From: Rhipidocladum racemiflorum
Taxonomy: Eukaryota > Streptophyta > Magnoliopsida > Poales > Poaceae
Direction of reading: 5' to 3'
Assembly (NCBI GenBank): GCA_036346355.1
Contig: CM070571.1
Coordinates: 45,652,293-45,716,292, forward strand
DNA: 64,000 bases
How positions within the stretch are numbered: the stretch's first letter is position 1; each line of letters opens with the position of its first letter. The notes beneath the pieces were generated by a model that did not search any database, was not told the DNA's origin, and saw only the letters and a list, made by a program, of their open reading frames with translations. Positions 41,523 to 52,330 of the stretch are shown here, in pieces. The position numbers were made by a program, and so were the translations under genes.

Positions 41523-41585
41523 ATCAGTAGGATTATTTAACTCCTTACACTGCCACATGATAGCATCCCTCGTCATCCGATACAC

Positions 41586-42784
41586 CTGAAAGGATGCAGA
41601 AAGAGATGAGCTTCAGCTCAAGCAAACCCCTCGATCAGTTGATAAAAACCCAATCTTTTGTAACCCCTGAAAAAGAAAGAAAGAAAGCATGTCCCACCCA
41701 ATCTTGAAATCTTGTAAGTCCGTTGGCACCTTGCGGGCTTGCGGCCAGCGGGCGGGCCGAGGGCAGCGGGCAGCGGCCGGTCGTGCCGCCGTTGGCGAGA
41801 TATGTGAAATGGTGTGCTACTGGCCTACTGCACCAGTTCGCCGGGATCTTGCCTCCAGTCTTTCAGCTTCGCTAGTGGGCTGAGCCAGGGTCGGAGGCGG
41901 TGGCCAGCGGGTGGGCTAGAGCGGCGGCGGTGGCCCGTGGTATGAGCTTCACTGGATCTGCGGGGCCTGGTCGGCAGTGGCGGACCTCGGCTCGGGCTCG
42001 AGCGGCGCGGCGTGACCTCAGCTAGTCAGCTCGGGCGTGGGGTGCGCGAATGCGCGTGCTTGATGCCTCTAGTGGCTGGGACTGGGCCAGTCGGTCGGGA
42101 CACCGAGTGAAGCCAAGTCAATACCAGGCCTTGGCCCAAATAAAAAATAAACAGTAATTAGCACTATTATTTGGGCTAGGTCTTAGGCCCAGGGCCCAAT
42201 GGCCCAAGACATTATTCCTCTATCCTAACCTATATTTTTCTCTAGATTTGAATACAAATATGAATATAAATTTTGATTATTCGAAATACAGAAACATAAC
42301 GAATATTTGTCGGATAATAATCGGTAACAAATAAATATGCTGATATTACATACAAATAGAAAGTAATAGTGTTTTGCCCTACGAGGCACTATTTGCTTAC
42401 CAACGTTTTGACATGAGTGCATGGCATAACTTCATGGCTAACTTCGATACAATGGCACGATATAAGTGTGTTGTGACTTCGATACAACGGCACGATATAA
42501 GTTTGACACAACATACGAAGTTCATACAAAAGCATATCCAGTATTACAAGCATCTAATACTAACATCACAAGAACTAAAAAAATATTTATTTTGGGTCTT
42601 CAGAATTTTCTTGAATGGTTTAAGCCTTTTCTATTATCTAAAATTTCAAAGGATTTAATTTGAGCAGGTAAAATATGATCAAAAGCCAAAATTTTATTTA
42701 AGATCAAAATGCATAAATTCAAATCCCTTTTTTAGTTTTCTTCTATTTTCCAACAGAGAGAATTTTATACAAACAATATATATT
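41586..42784. other. unclassified intergenic or intronic DNA
   Basis: A GC-rich stretch at 41720-42080 has repeated GCGGCGGTGGCC-like words, then an AT-rich stretch. At 42440-42510 an imperfect direct repeat of about 38 bp (ACTTCGATACAATGGCACG and ACTTCGATACAACGGCACG) is present. No protein or defined element found. Confidence 0.5.
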
Positions 42785-43431
42785 ACTTTCCGGATATATA
42801 GGTCATGTTTGGTATGGTTCCAGATTGTAGTGGACATGGAAACGGTTCCAGATTCTTGGTAAAAACGTTTTATGTTGGATTCTGTGAATCGGTGGAACTG
42901 GGTTGAGACCGATTCAGCTATAGAGTGGAAAAAGAAGAAACGATCCGAGAAGAATCGTTCTAAGCTTTAGTCCGTTTGGTTGGGTCTTTTTCAGAATCTA
43001 ATAAAAACACTCCGGTTCCAAATTATCAAACGAGGCATAGTCTCAGATGTGGATACCACCTTCTATGAATCTGGAACTTAATTGATATCTGGGATGAACT
43101 ATGAAAACCGGTTAGACGTTGAGATGGCTTGTGAGTCCAGACTAGACTAGATCTGGCTCCGGAACGAGCAAATTATTCTTTCCGTTTTCAGCCCTACTCT
43201 TAAACATTTTCCAAAAAAACAAGACGTTAGCAAAGAGGGGCTGGGGAGGCATTGATTGACCTGGTGGGCTTTTTTCATCTCTCGTTTTTACTGTGTGGTC
43301 GTGTGGATCGGTGAGATCCAATTGCAATGTGGCCAGGGCCGTCAGTGTGGAGATCCCGTCCAGGATCCAATTTCAACATGGTCCGACCAGGCATTGGTTT
43401 GGGTCGTCATTGGGGATTCCGTGTGGGTCAT
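42785..43431. other. unclassified, possible decayed MITE
   Basis: ATGTTTGGTATGGTTCC near 42807 and the inverse-like CCAAATTATCAAACGAGGC near 43018 suggest an old inverted-repeat element, but ends and duplications cannot be set. At 43368-43388 the phrase TCCAATTTCAACATGGTCC recurs as TCCACTTTCAACATGGTGC near 43707, on the far side of the MITE. Confidence 0.35.
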
Positions 43432-43434
43432 TAA

Positions 43435-43666
43435 GGGTGTGTTTGGTTCATGGGATGAGATTCAATCAAATGGAATGATCCTGTACCATTTAGTTTTATT
43501 ATTTTAGGTGAATGAGATGGTTCAGTATCTAGAGAGAATATTCCTCAAATTTGTATCACTTGATCCAGAATAGGATGGTTCCATTCAAGCAACCAAACAC
43601 ATTGATAACTTTTTTCTTTAATCATCTCATACATGTACCACTTGGTACAGGCAACCAAACGCATCC
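43435..43666. mobile_element. Tourist-like MITE with TAA duplication
   Basis: 232 bp. Left end GGGTGTGTTTGGTT, right end AACCAAACGCATCC, imperfect terminal inverted repeats of about 14 bp. TAA lies on both sides (43432-43434 and 43667-43669), the duplication expected of PIF/Harbinger-type elements. No coding capacity. Confidence 0.7.
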
Positions 43667-43669
43667 TAA

Positions 43670-44087
43670 CATGCTCCTGGCCGTCGTTGGGGTTTCCGTC
43701 TACGGTCCACTTTCAACATGGTGCGGGCGTGCGGAGAACGCATCTATTACTGCCTCCAGCCGCATCGTCTAGTCCCAGCGCAACGAAGTCGACCGCGCCC
43801 AAACAAACAAGGCAAATCGCTAGCTAGGGTTTCGCTCCCGCGCAGAGGAGAGAGAAGATAAGAAGGAAGAGATGACGACGGCGGGAATGAGCAGGAGAAC
43901 AGTCCGTGCAAATTTATACGGATCACGTGCGCGAACCAACAATTTGAAAGATCAGGCCCGCAGCGCAACGACGCCGAGTCGGTGGGACGGCGTGGTAAAA
44001 ACACAGACCGGCACGGACGGATCGGTCCAGTAGTGTGTGTGAGGCATTGAACAGAACGGCAGGGCGCGTTGGTAATGCGGAAAAAGG
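43670..44087 (+). other. leader-like sequence with a 53-codon ORF
   Basis: CTAGCTAGGGTTTCGCTCCCG followed by a purine-rich AGAGGAGAGAGAAG stretch (43820-43870) looks like a plant 5' untranslated region. It is followed by an ATG at 43872 and 53 codons to a TAG at 44033 (MTTAGMSRR...). The peptide is not recognised, no splice site is convincing and no continuation is seen. It may be the start of a dead gene or chance. Confidence 0.3.
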
Positions 44088-44325
44088 AGAAACTGGAGGT
44101 GTTTTTCTTCTCTGAATTTTTTAAAAGCTGATTCTGAATTATGGTTGTAGAGAAGCTGATTTTTCAAAAGCTGAAATCCAAAGGTACATACGATGTGGAT
44201 TGTAGATTCTAATGTACATGGATATGATGGATTGTAAGAATCGATTGCTGGAATCAAGCTGTTTATTTTTTATTCAAGCTTTTAGGCTAGAATTCAGAAT
44301 CAAAAGCAAAAAACAAATAGACCTT
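44088..44325. mobile_element. possible MITE
   Basis: GCTGATTCTGAATT near 44127 and AGAATTCAGAATCAAAAGC near 44291 are in inverse orientation, the left one with flanking GTGTTTTTCTT and the right one with AAAAAACAAATAGACC. The bounds are approximate. Just right of it, a 36-bp phrase (CCTTAAGCCGGTCATGGTC) is duplicated at 44323 and 44361. Confidence 0.4.
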
Positions 44326-44415
44326 AAGCCGGTCATGGTCCGCACCTTGAAATAAACAGGCCTTAAGCCGGTCATGGTCAGCACCTTGAAATGGCCCTGG
44401 TTACGTACTTACAAT

Positions 44416-45753
44416 CAAGGTTACAAATCTCGTTTTTGGAAAAATCTCGGAGGTGGCCGAAATCCGAAATCTCGGCGAGATTCGGAAATTTCGGGCAAAA
44501 TCCAGACGAAATGCAAAAACCAAATTTTAAATCCAGTTTTTTTTCAACCGGGAAATTCGAGATCTCGGCCGAAATTACAGAGAACTCAGGCGAAATAACC
44601 GAGATTTCGGTCCACATTGAACCGTCCGAAAAATGATCCAAAACACGTCAAAAAATTTTGAAATTTTTTTTGGATGGTCCTCAGACATTAATAATATTCC
44701 CATAAAAATTTGAGATGATGATCAAGCATGAGGAATTTTTAAAAAATCTAACAGTGGTAAAGTCGTGATAAAAATTTGAGGAATTCGTCTGCCCTTTCAG
44801 AAAAAATTTCCTGGTATGTGTATTTTATCATATCTAAAACTATAGCCCAACCGGATTGAATTGCTTCATCCCAAGGTAAATTATACAAGACTACATCACT
44901 ACACACATCACATGATACAACCACGCACTTTAAGCACTCTGATTCGCACCAAAGATATCACTATGCCCTAACAACTCTCAATTTAACTACATCACTACAA
45001 AGAGGATCACCAAATCCAAGCACATACATGAATTGATCATACCTAAATATCCCGCAACCAACCGGTGGTAATTTCAATATGTCCTAATAAGGTATGGAAG
45101 TAATTAGATTTCTATTTTTTGTTTCATTAACATGTCATCTAAGGGCTTCATCAAAATAAAGAAAAGGGCCACCTCCATTATAAATCATTTAAGACTTCTA
45201 CTTTCTTTCAGATTATTATTCATAGTTTCATACTACCTCTCCTGACATAAATTTGCGACAATTTTTTCATCCAATGCCCTTCACTTAAATGCAACATTGT
45301 GCATGTGATTATGTGAATGGACTAGAAAAGTTCCTATGTATTAAAAAAGTTCAAACCACTTTAGAAAATTTTGAAAATCTTTGTGAATGGTCCTAACACA
45401 TCCATAATATTCCTATAAAATTTTCAGAAGATGATCAATCTTGAAAAATTTTAAAAAATTCGAAAAGTCCTAACCGACAAATTGAACCGACCAAAAAATG
45501 ATCAAAAAAATGTTAAAAAATTTTGAAATTTTTTGTGGATGATCTTGATCCTAAACCCAAGCAAATACAATGCACAAAAATCAAAATCCGGCAAAAAAAA
45601 CTACCAAATCTCGTCCGAAATTGCCGAGATCTCGCCGAGAAATTCGAGATTTGAATTTTTTTTTTGAATTTTTCGAGATTTTGAATCTCGGAGGGGTCCG
45701 AATTCCGAGATTTGCTGGGATCTTGCGGAATTTCGCCGAAATTTGGACCCCTG
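44416..45753. mobile_element. non-autonomous hAT-type element, 1.34 kb
   Basis: Flanked by an 8-bp duplication, cttacaat (44408-44415 and 45754-45761), the size typical of hAT transposition. Ends are CAAGGTTAC and (inverse) CAGGGGTCC, a degenerate hAT terminal repeat. Subterminal regions are packed with GAGATTTCGG/CCGAAATCTC words in both orientations (44425-44610 and 45600-45745). There is no transposase ORF. It would depend on an enzyme supplied in trans. Confidence 0.75.
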
Positions 45754-45761
45754 CTTACAAT

Positions 45762-45913
45762 AAGATGTTTGAAAGATTCATTTTCAGTGAGGATTTATAT
45801 GAATGGATCGAGATTTTATCTCTGCCAAGAACGAGACTTCCAACCAAGATATAAAACTGTTGTTATCGGTTTGAATGGGTCGGGCACTACGTTCGATTAG
45901 TTGGCTGGAGAGG
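45762..45913. other. host spacer between the two hAT elements
   Basis: About 150 bp. A short readable peptide (MFERFIFSEDLYEWIEIL) is present but unrecognised. Confidence 0.4.
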
Positions 45914-46753
45914 GGCTGATGTAGGGGTGGACAAAAAGCTCGTGGCTCACGGCTCGGCTCGGGCTCGACCGAGCCTGGCTCGGCTCGTCCTGGCTCGCGG
46001 CTCGGACCGAGCCCGAGCCGAGCCTATTTGTCAGGCTCGTTTTTGGACCGAGCCGGCTCGGCTCGAGCCACGAGCGGCTCGGCGCATGGGGGCTGGGGAG
46101 TGGGCCAGAACGGCTCAGTGCAGGCTACTCCAAAGTCCAAATCCCTCCAGACTCCAGTCCTCCACGCAGACCACGTTCCAGCCGCCCCATACTCATCCCA
46201 AATCGCCAAATCCCTTATCCCTCCACCTCCAGCCGCCCCCGACACCCGCCCCCGACCCCCGTCCCCGACACCCGCCCCTCCCGCCCCGACCCTCGTCGCT
46301 TCGCCGCCCGGGCCGTCGCCCTCGACGCCCGGTCACGCTACATCGACCCCCGCCGCCGCCCCTGACGCTCGGCCGCCCGTAGAGTCTGGAATTTCCGTAG
46401 ATCTTGCGGAGATTGGCATTTGGCAGGTGAGTGATGCACCAGTGGTATTTGTATTCAGAGTTCAAGTGGATCTATTTGAGAGTAGGGTGATGATGCAAGT
46501 AGAATTGATTTGCTTTCATTTCTGTAACTGATTGAATAGTGCTGATTCCGTGGGGACATCATGTTTGTCTTCTGTATCTGTATTGCATTTGGCAGGGATG
46601 ATGTTGTGTGTTGACTGTTGAATAAGTTGCGAAGCCCTTTTACTTCTCTTGTTGAATAGGATTCAATTGGTTTTAGTGTTTAGGATCCATTGTATTTGTA
46701 GACAAATGTTGTTGCTCTCTGTTTTTCTCCCCGTAGATAGCTTCACGATTTGA

Positions 46754-46856
46754 TATATATATACATATTGATATGAGATTGATATGAGAATGATGATATA
46801 TATACAGATTGATATGAGATTGATATGAGGATGATGATATATATATACAGATTGAC
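46754..46856 (+). repeat. AT-rich tandem repeat in hAT leader
   Basis: Repeats of about 42 bp (ATATATACAGATTGATATGA, then GATTGATATGAGAATGATG), two to three copies, directly upstream of the possible first coding exon. Confidence 0.75.
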
Positions 46857-46949
46857 ATGGAGATGGAATCAACTGTGGCGAAAGGGAAGGGGAAGAGGCC
46901 CTCAGCCCGGCCACTGCTAGGCGTCAGTGGTGTCCCTCTAGCCAAGCCG
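46857..46949 (+). CDS. possible first coding exon of the hAT transposase
   Basis: MEMESTVAKGKGKRPSA to LAKP, then donor GTAAGC. The basic N-terminus suits a nuclear protein. The phase does not match the simplest acceptor (CTCAG before 47035), so either another acceptor is used or the reading is damaged. Confidence 0.35.
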
Positions 46950-47015
46950 GTAAGCATGCTTAGACTTAGTCTTAGCTAAGAATCTATATCTATATGCTAG
47001 TATGTGACGTGATTT

Positions 47016-49339
47016 TTGTTACATGTTCTCAGGTTTTATGCAAGGGAACAAACGACTGAAATTGAAGAAGAAGATAATTCTTATGACATGAATGATGAGA
47101 TGTCTGAGGACGAGATAGCAATGCCATTGCCAGGTGATCAAGAAGAGGGTGGGCATATGACAATTGAAGGCTCCGAGGAGGATGAAGATAATTCTGGGGA
47201 TGGTAGTGTTGGTAGAGCTCATCAAAGAGGGAAAAAGCGACGAAAGGGGGTGAAGGTCAAAGGTGAAACATCATCTAGTGTTTGGGATGTTTTTACAAAG
47301 ATGAAGGTGCCATCTCTGACTGAAAAGGGGGTGATGGTATCAAAGGCACAATGTGGGTACTGTAAGAAGTTGTATTCTTACAAGCAAGGGTCAACTACGT
47401 CACATCTATTGAGACATACGAAGAAATGTGACACATACTTGAAGTATTTGGCAAAGAAGCAAGATCAAGCCCTTCTAAACTTTGCTCCTTCAAAGGCAGG
47501 TGACTCTGGGTCTGGTCTCCCAACTATTATTGCTCCTAGAGATTATAATCATGAACAAGTTAGAAAATTGTTTGCGAAGATGATAATAGTTCATGAGTAC
47601 TCATTCAAGATGGTTGAGCATACATGGTTTAACATAGCAATGAAGTATTTAAATCCTGCCTATGAGTTCATTGGTAGAAAAACAATTAGAGCTGAATGCA
47701 TGAAGGTGTTTCAATCTGAAAAAGAATCACTAAGAAAGGTCCTTAGATATGTGGATAGCATTGCCTTAACCACTGATTTGTGGACATCTAACCAAACATT
47801 GTCCTATATGTGTTTAGTTGCACACTACATTGATAATGATTGGAAAATGCAATGCCGTGTGTTGAACTTTGTTGAGTTAGATCCTCCACATGCTGGACCT
47901 GTCATTGCTCAAGCTGTTTATGAGTGTGTTGCTGCTTGGAAGATAGAGGATAAAATCATTTCCATCACTTTGGATAATGCTTCGAACAATGATGTTGCTG
48001 TTCGTGGTTTAAAGGCAAAGTTTGTAGCTAGACAAGGCAATGCTTTCCTCGCAAAATATTTTCATGTTCGGTGTTGTGCTCATATTATCAATTTGGTAGT
48101 GAATGATGGGACAGCTGTGTTAGCACCTCTCATAAGTAATATAAGAGAAACTGTGAAGTACATCAAAAAGTCCCCTTCTCGGTTGCATAAATTTGTCGAA
48201 ATTTGTAGATCTCTTGCATTGCCACTTGGGGAAGGGTTGAGACTAGATGTATCAACAAGGTGGGGTTCAACATATAAGATGTTGAGTACTAGCATTGCAT
48301 ATAAGGAAGCAATACAATTATATGCCGATATAGATGCAAATTATAGATGGGAGCCTACAGCTACAGAATGGGATTTGTTTGCAGCAATTGAGCCAATTCT
48401 TGCATGTTTAGCTAAAGTTAGCACTGCATTCTCAGCTTCAACATATCCAACAGCAAATATATTTTATTCTCATATTGTGGATGTAAAGGTTGCTTTGAGG
48501 GCAGCAATGGTTTCTGATGATTTCAATTTGAAAGAAATGGGCAATGCAATGATGGGAAAGTTCAATAAGTATTGGGAAGACAAAAACAATATGATGGTGA
48601 TTGCTACCATCCTAGACCCAAGGTATAAGATGAGATATGTGGAGTGGTGCTTTGGTAAGATTTTTGAAGCCTCAAAAATTGAAACTGAGATAGCAGATGT
48701 TCGTGAGGAGTTAGATAGGCTATATGAAAAATATGAGAGGGAACATCATCAAAGGAAGACTGCTATGAGTAAGACTTGTGGAGCTTCATCTTCATCTGCT
48801 AATACCTCTTGCTCTTTACCATCCGCCTCAAGTGAATTTTAGTCATTCTTATCGTCTACTTCTGCGAGTCCATCAAAGAGTGAGTTGATCATATATTTGG
48901 ATGAGCAGAATGAGGATTTAGGTAACAAAGAGTTTGATTTGCTTCAATGGTGGAAGTTGAATTCACATAGATTTCCGGTGGTGTCCAAGATGGCAAAACA
49001 ATTCTTGACTATACCGGCGACCTCCGTGTCTTCGGAATCAACTTTCAGCACGGGGGGGGGGGGGTAGAGTTCTAGATGATTTTCGCAGTTCTCTAAGTCC
49101 ATCTATGGTGGAGGCATTGATATGTGCTTCTAGTTGGATTAGAGGTGGACATGATGATAATAAGGCTCCTATGTTTGTGGTATGTTCATCTTGCATTAAT
49201 TTTTTTTCATTCATGGCTGGTTTGATTTGAACTAATTTGGTATGGCTAAATGGCTAATGACTTATATTTTTAGGAAAAAGATGATGAAGATAATGTTGAG
49301 ACGATCCCATTTCCTACAAGTGTGATAGAGAGCAACTAA
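47016..49339 (+). pseudogene. hAT transposase (Ac/RICESLEEPER-like)
   Basis: An open frame of 608 codons ends at TAG 48840-48842. Residues 87-138 are a BED zinc finger (SSVWDVFTKM, then C113-x2-C116 and H130/H134/C138). The RNase H-like catalytic fold shows TDLWTSNQTLSYMC (first Asp), SITLDNASNND (second Asp) and the AEWD-like Glu region near TEWDLFAAIEP. RCCAHIINLVVND and DVSTRWGSTYKML are standard hAT blocks. Past the TAG the same frame continues to the C-terminal dimerisation domain (FDLLQWWKLNSHRFPVVSKMAK, SVSSESTFSTGG). There a 13-G run (49052-49064) shifts the frame; RVLDDFRSSLSPSMVEALICAS follows in another frame. Then an intron (49180-49273) and a last exon ending at 49339. Two lesions inactivate it. 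Confidence 0.88.
49052..49064 (+). repeat. 13-base G homopolymer in the transposase dimerisation domain
   Basis: The conserved STGGRVL would need six G at this point; thirteen are present and the frame is lost. Either replication slippage or an assembly error. Confidence 0.7.
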
Positions 49340-50115
49340 GCCACTACTATTATTTAGTAGTGACTAGTAAGTTAATATTATTAACTGCAAAATACATCTA
49401 TGGTTGTTTAAATGTTTAATTTCAGATAGCTTATTTGACTTGTGGTTGTAGGTTCAAAACTTGGATTAGTGGAGATGGTCAAATGGAGCATGGAGGGCAG
49501 GAAGGGAGAGAAATGCATGATGATCATAATTCATGAGTCAATGTGTTGGATCATCTATTTTGTTGTGATTTGTATTGCGTGTTGTCATTAAGTTTTAGAG
49601 CATGTGATGTTGGTTGGATGATTGGATCATCTATTTTGTTTGAGACTTTGAGCCTTGGCTTTGAAGCAATGTTATTGTTATGTACTTGATTACTTATGGT
49701 GAACAACTGTCATCAAGCATTTCTTGCTTTGAATCTGTCAATGCTATCATTTTATATGAAATTGCTGTCATCCTTATTATTTATATGACAGATTCAGAGC
49801 AGATTCATGTTTTCTTGATATATTTTATATGAATGTGCTTGATGACAGTTGTTTATATGAATCTGCTGTCACCCTTATTATTTAGAAGATGGCAGCGAAT
49901 AGCGATCATTAGTTCATCACATATCTTATTGTAAAATGCATTGGCTCGGCGAGCCAACGAGCTGGCTCGCGAGCCGAGCTCGAGCCGAGCTGAGCCGACT
50001 GTTTGGGCTCGCCGCACGGCCGAGCCGAGCCTGGCTCGGCTCGTCACTAGTCCGAGCCGCACTGAGCCGAGCCGAGCCGGGCTCGGCTCGGCTCGTTTCC
50101 AGCCCTAGGCTGATG

Positions 50116-50840
50116 AGCGGACCCGACTCGTCAGAGAGAGAAAAGGATAGAGATATACCGTGAAGGGAAAGCATATTTGGCCAGAGTATGTTTTATTGAT
50201 GGAAAAGACGGTTTTCAACATGACGTCTTCCATGTTTGGATTTTAAACTGTAAGTGTGGCCAGACATTTATGTAATTTGGGTCTCGTTTTTACTGCTAGC
50301 AAAGAACGGAAAGGATTTGGGTCTCAGGAGGAGGGGGACAAATGGCGAGGCGCTGTCAATGACACGTGGGGCTGTCAATGCAGGTTAGGTTTGGTGCAAC
50401 GAGAATTGCGTGAGGGGAGCGGCTACTCTGTTTGGTAGGACTTCGTATTCTATTTTTATCTCAGATTTGAAACTTGTAGGTTAAAATGAAGTGAATTAAA
50501 TTTATAATTTTATTCTAAAATATGAACAAAATGATTCATCTAAACACTCTTAATATATCCATAACTTCAACCCCACAGATTTAGTGAAGCTAAGAATACC
50601 TAGCTCTACCATATCTACGGATCTAATAAATCTAGAGCTCTGCCAAACAGAATCTAAACAACGCAACATTATCTAACAAAAGCCAGCTAATTACCTCACC
50701 TATCTAACAAAAGGCAGCTAATTAAACGCTGCCGCAATGGCTTTGCTGATATATTGAGTACGACCAGGCAACATTTGGTTTGGTTTTGCGAAAGTGCGTT
50801 CGACGATGATCTGCAGCAGCTTATACGCTAGTATGTCCGA
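50116..50840. other. host spacer with a possible MITE at about 50426-50651
   Basis: TCTGTTTGGTAGG near 50428 and GAGCTCTGCCAAACAGA near 50637 are inverse ends of a candidate 225-bp element, AT-rich inside. The duplication is unclear. CTATCTAACAAAAG(C/G)CAGCTAATTA is directly repeated near 50668 and 50700. No gene found. Confidence 0.4.
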
Positions 50841-52330
50841 TGAAATAACCCTAAAAATTCAAAATGAATTTAGTTGAAGTTCTTTTGGATTTTGTTTGGA
50901 TTTTGGATTTTTGAATTTGAAATTGTTTTCTTCTTGTTTGGGCAAAATTTCCCCTTTGCTCTTGGGCCGCCAGCCTGCTCCCTCTGGCCTAGCCCAGCTC
51001 GCTCGTCCCCGCCGCCGCCCTTGCGCACCCATGCCCGCACGTCGTCGTCCCGTCGCACGCCCCGCCACCACTGCGCGCACGTCGCCGCACTCCTACAGCC
51101 ACGTCCCATTGCACGCCGCCGTCCCGTCACCACGACGCCTTGCACGTCGCACGTCCCGTCTCCGCCGCCCCCGCCGCCGCGCCATGGGCGCTTCGCCCTC
51201 GCCTATAAAAGCCGTCGAAAACCCCGAGCCCAACTTGCCCAGCCCCCTTCGCCTCCCGTGGTGAGCTCCCCTCCCCGTCTCCGTCTTCGGCTCCGGCTGC
51301 CAAGCTCCGGTCGCCCTGCAAAAATCCTAACCCTAGCGCTCTCCCTCCCCGGTTGCGTCGCACGCGTGGGCCGAGCCCAGCGCGCGCACGCTCGCCCGAG
51401 CCGTAACGGCCAAATGGGCCAGCCAGTTTCGGCCCGTTATTGTTCTTGCCGAAATTCGTTTTTTCGGATTTTTAATTATTTAATTAATTCGGAAATTCAT
51501 TTTAAATCCAGAAAAAAGCCCAGAAAAACCCCGAAAAATTCCGTAAACCCTGGCCCATTTCAACCCACTAAGTCCAAAAATGCCCTCCACTCTGCAATCC
51601 GAAAAAAGCCCATTTTTGCCCTCCGTTCTCCCCGGCCCGGTTTTCGGTTTTCGTTTCAGATTCCTTTTTCGTTTTTGGTTATTGTTTTTTGTTTATTTAT
51701 GTTATTTGCCTCTTCCGTGCTAGATACGACTGTCGAGCCGCCGTTGGAGCAGGAGCAGGAGCCGGAGCAGGATCTAGACCAGACGGACACCGGGAACGAC
51801 TACTTCCCCTATGATTTAGCCGATCCGATCGCCGAGCAAGGCAAGCCATACACCATTGATCATGTTGAACCTAGTCATGCCATGTTATAGTTAGTACTTA
51901 ATTTCTATAGCATTATTTTGCTGTATGTTGAAATATTGAAAACCGTTACTTTAAAATGACATGATAACTAGATAATGCCGAATTGCTCATGGAACTTCCT
52001 TGAAAAATATTGAACCATATCATACCCTTGTAACCCTAGATTATTAACTCATGCCATGTTAAGTTAGTTATTACTATTTCCTGTTAGTTAGTTCAAATGC
52101 TTTTAAATTGGAAATGAAATGATGTCGAGCCGCTGGCTCGGATGTTTATAAAAGTGCTACAGTCAGGGGGCAGTATTGGGCTATCCATGAGGTGGAGTTG
52201 AGTCTGATCCCCGGCTGATGATTAATGTTACGGTTGGAATAGTGGCTGGTACAGTTGGTACCAGATGGGCTTGTGAATGCTTTTAAGGCTTAATCTCTGG
52301 CAGTATAAAGATGAAACCCCCTTAATCTAT
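50841..52330 (+). repeat. Gypsy LTR fragment G5a
   Basis: Starts TGAAATAACCCTAAAAATTC, matching the G4 start (TGAAACGACCCC). A TATA box, CTATAAAAG, lies at 51203-51211, GC-rich leader sequence follows, and GGCAAGCCATACACC with GATCATGTTGAAC occurs at 51840. It is colinear with G4 for about 1.5 kb, then is interrupted by solo LTR G5b. After G5b (from 54617) the continuation of the G4-like sequence is not found, so the last 1 kb is lost. Confidence 0.75.

Larger units (their letters stand above)
38786..41585 (-). pseudogene. CHUP1-like gene, 93-bp exon split by solo LTR G4
   Basis: After removing the LTR at 38821-41522 and one copy of atcag, the two halves (41523-41585 and 38786-38815) make 31 codons, phase 0. 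A pyrimidine-rich acceptor (TCTGCATCCTTTCAG) precedes and a GTAAAC donor follows. The peptide reads VYRMTRDAIMWQCKEL at the 5' half and PTDWVLDNNLISN across and after the insertion. It runs in frame into the next exon, matching the family pattern (MRD, RYKEFGIPTEWLLDSG, then KLASVKLA). The insertion must disrupt the protein. No earlier exon is recognised to the right before 42.8 kb. The gene could be a truncated duplicate or the 3' end of a formerly active locus. Confidence 0.75.
45922..50107 (+). mobile_element. hAT DNA transposon, 4.2 kb, transposase damaged
   Basis: An 8-bp duplication, ggctgatg (45914-45921 and 50108-50115), flanks terminal repeats TAGGGGTGGACAAAA and (inverse) TAGGGCTGGAAACG. 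Both subterminal regions (45935-46090 and 49945-50095) are filled with GGCTCG/CGAGCC words, probable transposase binding sites. Inside are a leader exon with donor GGCAGGTGAGT (46424-46434), a transposase gene and a two-exon 3' end. Termini and duplication are intact, so it may still be mobilisable if transposase is provided elsewhere. Confidence 0.92.

Noticed and set aside
46024..46465. Ala/Gly/Arg-rich minus-strand ORFs
   Set aside because: Shadows of the Pro-rich leader of the hAT element.
45927..46531. 151- and 167-codon ORFs at the start of the hAT element
   Set aside because: They run through the GGCTCG subterminal array and a Pro-rich leader; the transposase starts later. No conserved motif.
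50874..51890. 338-codon Pro/Arg-rich ORF
   Set aside because: It spans the TATA box and GC-rich leader of LTR fragment G5a. Composition-driven openness, no domain, and the homologous part of G4 is not open in the same way.
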